Assembly: GCA_900769465.1 (NCBI GenBank)
Contig: CAAGGT010000154.1
Coordinates: 1-64,000 of the forward strand
From: Bacteroidaceae bacterium
Lineage (GTDB): Bacteria > Bacteroidota > Bacteroidia > Bacteroidales > Bacteroidaceae
Reading direction: 5' to 3'
DNA length: 64,000 nucleotides
Below the pieces are notes generated by a model, which did not search any database, had not been told where the DNA came from, and saw only the letters and a program-made list of their open reading frames with translations. The position numbers and the translations under genes are program-made. Every line of letters starts with the position of its first letter. Positions within the stretch are counted from its first letter, which is position 1. Positions 61,752-64,000 of this stretch are shown here, in pieces.

Positions 61752-62668
61752 CAATTGTTGTTTTTCATTATCTTATCCCACTCCGATGACAATGACGGAT
61801 TTATATCGGACAATATCTCCACCACACTCTTCTTTTCATCGGGAGTACATTTTGAATATACATTGACAATCTCATCCACCTTGTACTCGGTGAATAGTTT
61901 TGTAAAATAGGCCATCGGGCGGTCCTCATAGGCCTTCTTCAAGAGGTCGAAGCTCTCTGTAATAGCCTTGCGCCCCTCGTCGGCATTCCTGAACATTGTA
62001 TCAAGGCCAAGACGGTGATACTTGTACATCAGCTTGCGCACAGGTTCCATGGCACCGTTCATATAATCATCAATTATCGAATAGCGGTTGGTTCCGCCAC
62101 TGCTGGCACGCCACCCTGCATCACCAAGATTCTGGGCATTGTTGGCAATTGTCAATGATTTGTTCAGGAATTCGCTGCCACCAAGTTCACCCATTGAATC
62201 CAGATCCATTCCCACAATGATATACACATAGAAGGCTATGACAGCTGTGAGATTATTGTCCAGATTATCCTCAACGAATTCCAGGCGGTCAAAAGGCTGA
62301 TATTTGAATTTGATGCTCTTGTCCTCATACTGGAAGATTGTCGACGAATAGGAAGCGCCATACACAGGACGCGAAGCCTGGACCATCAATGAGCAGTCGA
62401 AAGAACCATCGTTTGCATACGAATTGACCACGAATGTAAAGTTGCAGTTGATACGTTCCACCTCCTCGTACACGTTAGGAGTCCACTTACGGTCATTGAT
62501 GAATGCCTTCAGCGCCTCTTCGAGCTGTGTAAAGACCTCGGTATTCGAACCCTGCACCTTTGACGCATTGAGCGTTACATTCGCGTTCAGTTCCTCACCG
62601 GCGGCGCTTGCCGACAACGGCAACAGCAAGAACGCCAGAACAAGCAACAGTTTTGACAAATGTGCCAC
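61751..62668 (-). other. DUF4835 part of the CoaBC fusion; possible internal start
   Basis: From about codon 394 the coaBC frame becomes a complete DUF4835 protein: hydrophobic LLLVLAFLLLPLSASA (about 396-411, signal-peptide-like) and then the ELNANVTLNASKVQG start and YHRLGLDTM region of that Bacteroidota-specific exported family. Internal GTG (62668) or TTG (62659) codons could start it separately. In other Bacteroidales as I know them it is a separate gene next to coaBC. Confidence 0.6.
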
Positions 62669-63835
62669 AATATCCTTTGCCACCTCCTTCTTGCTTTTCA
62701 GCGGAAAAGAACTCTTTCCCTGCCTGTCAATTATGGTTACCTTGTTGGTGTCACAGGCAAAGCCGGCTCCCTTGTCCTCAAGCGAGTTCAGGACAATGAA
62801 ATCAAGATTCTTCTTCTCAAGCTTCAGACGGGCATTCTTCTCGGCATTGTTCGTCTCGAGCGCAAAGCCCACAAGCAATTGTCCTTCGCCCTTTACTGCG
62901 CCCAAAGAGGCCGCGATATCACTGTTTGGAGTAAGCTCAATGAACATATCATCGGCTGTGCGCTTCATCTTCTCGGGTGCGCACTGCGCTGGACGATAGT
63001 CGGCCACTGCGGCAGAAAGCACGGCTACATCACAGCCGGGGAACTCTTTCATTGCAGCATCATACATCTCGCGTGCCGACTCCACATCAATCCTTTTTAT
63101 CCTGGGGTTCTTGCACTCCAGAGAAACAGGCCCTGCAACAAGGGTGACATCGGCACCGCGCGCCGCACACTCCTCGGCAATTGCAAACCCCATCTTGCCC
63201 GATGAGTAATTGCCAATGAAACGCACTGGGTCAATCTTTTCATATGTAGGCCCGGCCGTCACAAGCACTCTCTTGCCGGCCAGCGCGCTATTGCCTAAAA
63301 AAAAATCTTTGAGGCAGTCGACTATTGCAGCCGGCTCTTCCATACGCCCCTTGCCGCACAGATGGCTTGCAAGCTCACCCGATGCAGCCTCGACAATGTG
63401 GTTGCCATAGCTCTTCAGCAGCTCGACATTACGCTGTGTCGAGGGATGGGCATACATATCAAGGTCCATTGCCGGAGCTATGAATACAGGAGCCTTCATC
63501 GAGAGATAAGTGGTAACGAGCAGATTGTCGGCAACGCCACCGGCCATCTTGCCAAGTGTTGACGCCGTTGCCGGCGCTATGACCATGGCATCGGCCCACA
63601 GGCCCAACTCAACGTGGCTGTTCCAGTCGCCACTGTCACTCTTAAAGAAGTCACACATCACAGGACGCCCCGACAAAGTAGAGAGCGTCAGCGGGGTTAT
63701 GAAATCCTTTGCAGCCGGTGTCATCACCACCTGCACGTTTGCTCCCTCCTTCACCAACAAGCGCACAAGCACAGCAGCCTTGTAGGCAGCTATACTACCG
63801 GTCACACCCAAAACGATATTCTTTCCTTTCAGCAT
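61751..63835 (-). CDS. coaBC: CoaBC (coenzyme A synthesis) fused to an exported DUF4835 protein
   Basis: 694 aa in one uninterrupted frame; ordinary CoaBC is about 400. CoaC decarboxylase part (1-180): flavoprotein with GSIAAYK, H74 in the catalytic position, PAMDLDMY and C160. CoaB ligase part (about 188-392): AGPTYEKIDPVRFIGNYSSG, SAAVADYRP, LELTPNSDI-type loop and the FALETNN segment. It makes 4'-phosphopantetheine from phosphopantothenate and cysteine in the cytoplasm. From about residue 394 comes a signal-like hydrophobic stretch and a DUF4835 domain, normally a separate secreted protein. See findings for the topology problem. recN starts at its stop (TGATG). Confidence 0.85.
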   Translation of the reverse strand: MLKGKNIVLGVTGSIAAYKAAVLVRLLVKEGANVQVVMTPAAKDFITPLTLSTLSGRPVMCDFFKSDSGDWNSHVELGLWADAMVIAPATASTLGKMAGGVADNLLVTTYLSMKAPVFIAPAMDLDMYAHPSTQRNVELLKSYGNHIVEAASGELASHLCGKGRMEEPAAIVDCLKDFFLGNSALAGKRVLVTAGPTYEKIDPVRFIGNYSSGKMGFAIAEECAARGADVTLVAGPVSLECKNPRIKRIDVESAREMYDAAMKEFPGCDVAVLSAAVADYRPAQCAPEKMKRTADDMFIELTPNSDIAASLGAVKGEGQLLVGFALETNNAEKNARLKLEKKNLDFIVLNSLEDKGAGFACDTNKVTIIDRQGKSSFPLKSKKEVAKDIVAHLSKLLLVLAFLLLPLSASAAGEELNANVTLNASKVQGSNTEVFTQLEEALKAFINDRKWTPNVYEEVERINCNFTFVVNSYANDGSFDCSLMVQASRPVYGASYSSTIFQYEDKSIKFKYQPFDRLEFVEDNLDNNLTAVIAFYVYIIVGMDLDSMGELGGSEFLNKSLTIANNAQNLGDAGWRASSGGTNRYSIIDDYMNGAMEPVRKLMYKYHRLGLDTMFRNADEGRKAITESFDLLKKAYEDRPMAYFTKLFTEYKVDEIVNVYSKCTPDEKKSVVEILSDINPSLSSEWDKIMKNNN

Positions 63836-63906
63836 TCAGCCTTCTCTTTTTTCACAGTTTCACACATAGCCGCCACAGGTTTGTATAAAGCCCTGCACAG
63901 CCCTGT

Positions 63907-64000
63907 TCATTTCTTCATTCCGCGCAATTTTATGCGGGTAAGCTCCTGTTTGGTGTTCAGCGGGAATTCACCGTTCATCATCCAACCATAATACCCGGGA
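63907..64000 (-). CDS. 3'-5' exonuclease (DnaQ-like), C-terminal end only
   Basis: Only the last 31 codons are in the window; the gene continues beyond 64000. They read YYGWMMNGEFPLNTKQELTR followed by IKLRGMKK and stop. This end is typical of the small DNA polymerase III epsilon-like exonuclease that I know next to coaBC in Bacteroidales. No catalytic residue is visible, so the call rests on the C-terminus and gene order. The 71 bases to coaBC hold no clear hairpin. Confidence 0.6.
   Translation of the reverse strand, partial: PGYYGWMMNGEFPLNTKQELTRIKLRGMKK

Overview
The window looks like chromosomal DNA of a Bacteroidales bacterium (Bacteroidota). The protein families point this way: a DUF4835 domain, the TPR pseudo-protease family, a Bacteroidota-type ftsL, a C-terminal PASTA domain on FtsI, and a NagX-like acyltransferase. 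So do the promoters, which match the Bacteroidota pattern (TTTG, about 19 bases, TAnnTTTG). Genus cannot be fixed from sequence alone. I see no insertion sequence, prophage, CRISPR array or rRNA operon.

Layout. 159-1992 (minus): small exported protein, M23/LysM endopeptidase, ndk. 2315-8402 (minus): one tight run pdxJ-exbB-exbD-tonB-pfpI/DJ-1-ispD-recG. 8619-9491 (plus): nadK, ending at a terminator shared with the convergent minus genes. 9557-12933 (minus): a coupled pair of secreted proteins, a 156-aa protein with a sorting-domain-like tail and a 969-aa beta-helix carbohydrate-binding protein. 13111-21155 (minus): MsbA-type ABC exporter, LOG-family protein, PfkB sugar kinase, then a metal-efflux pair (His-rich adaptor and CusA-type RND pump). 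21379-21940 (plus): an unknown 125-aa protein followed by a hairpin-rich stretch. 21977-24865 (minus): thioesterase, small membrane protein, succinate-type CoA transferase, SpoU methylase. 24959-31274 (plus): mfd, exported C1 aminopeptidase, nhaA. 31334-32251 (minus): M28 peptidase.

32528-48432 (plus) is a complete Bacteroidota-type division and cell wall (dcw) cluster: mraZ-rsmH-ftsL-ftsI-murE-mraY-murD-ftsW-murG-murC-ftsQ-ftsA-ftsZ, then yqeY. Gaps are near zero and there is one visible promoter, overlapped by three 10-bp-spaced MraZ-box repeats. It encodes peptidoglycan precursor synthesis (MurE carries the DNPR motif of meso-DAP enzymes), the lipid steps (MraY, MurG), septal polymerisation (FtsW, FtsI) and the Z ring (FtsA, FtsZ). 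murF and ddl are not in it.

48429-54502: recO, tRNA-Glu with rpsT, an orphan 184-aa protein, gyrB, a NagX-like acyltransferase with a nitroreductase, and tRNA-Cys. 54674-55987: tilS. 55988-64000 (minus): a run of exonuclease (partial)-coaBC-recN-rlmB-pseudo-protease/TPR-Sel1. Here coaBC is joined in frame, without a stop codon, to an exported DUF4835 protein. That fusion is the most unusual feature of the window.
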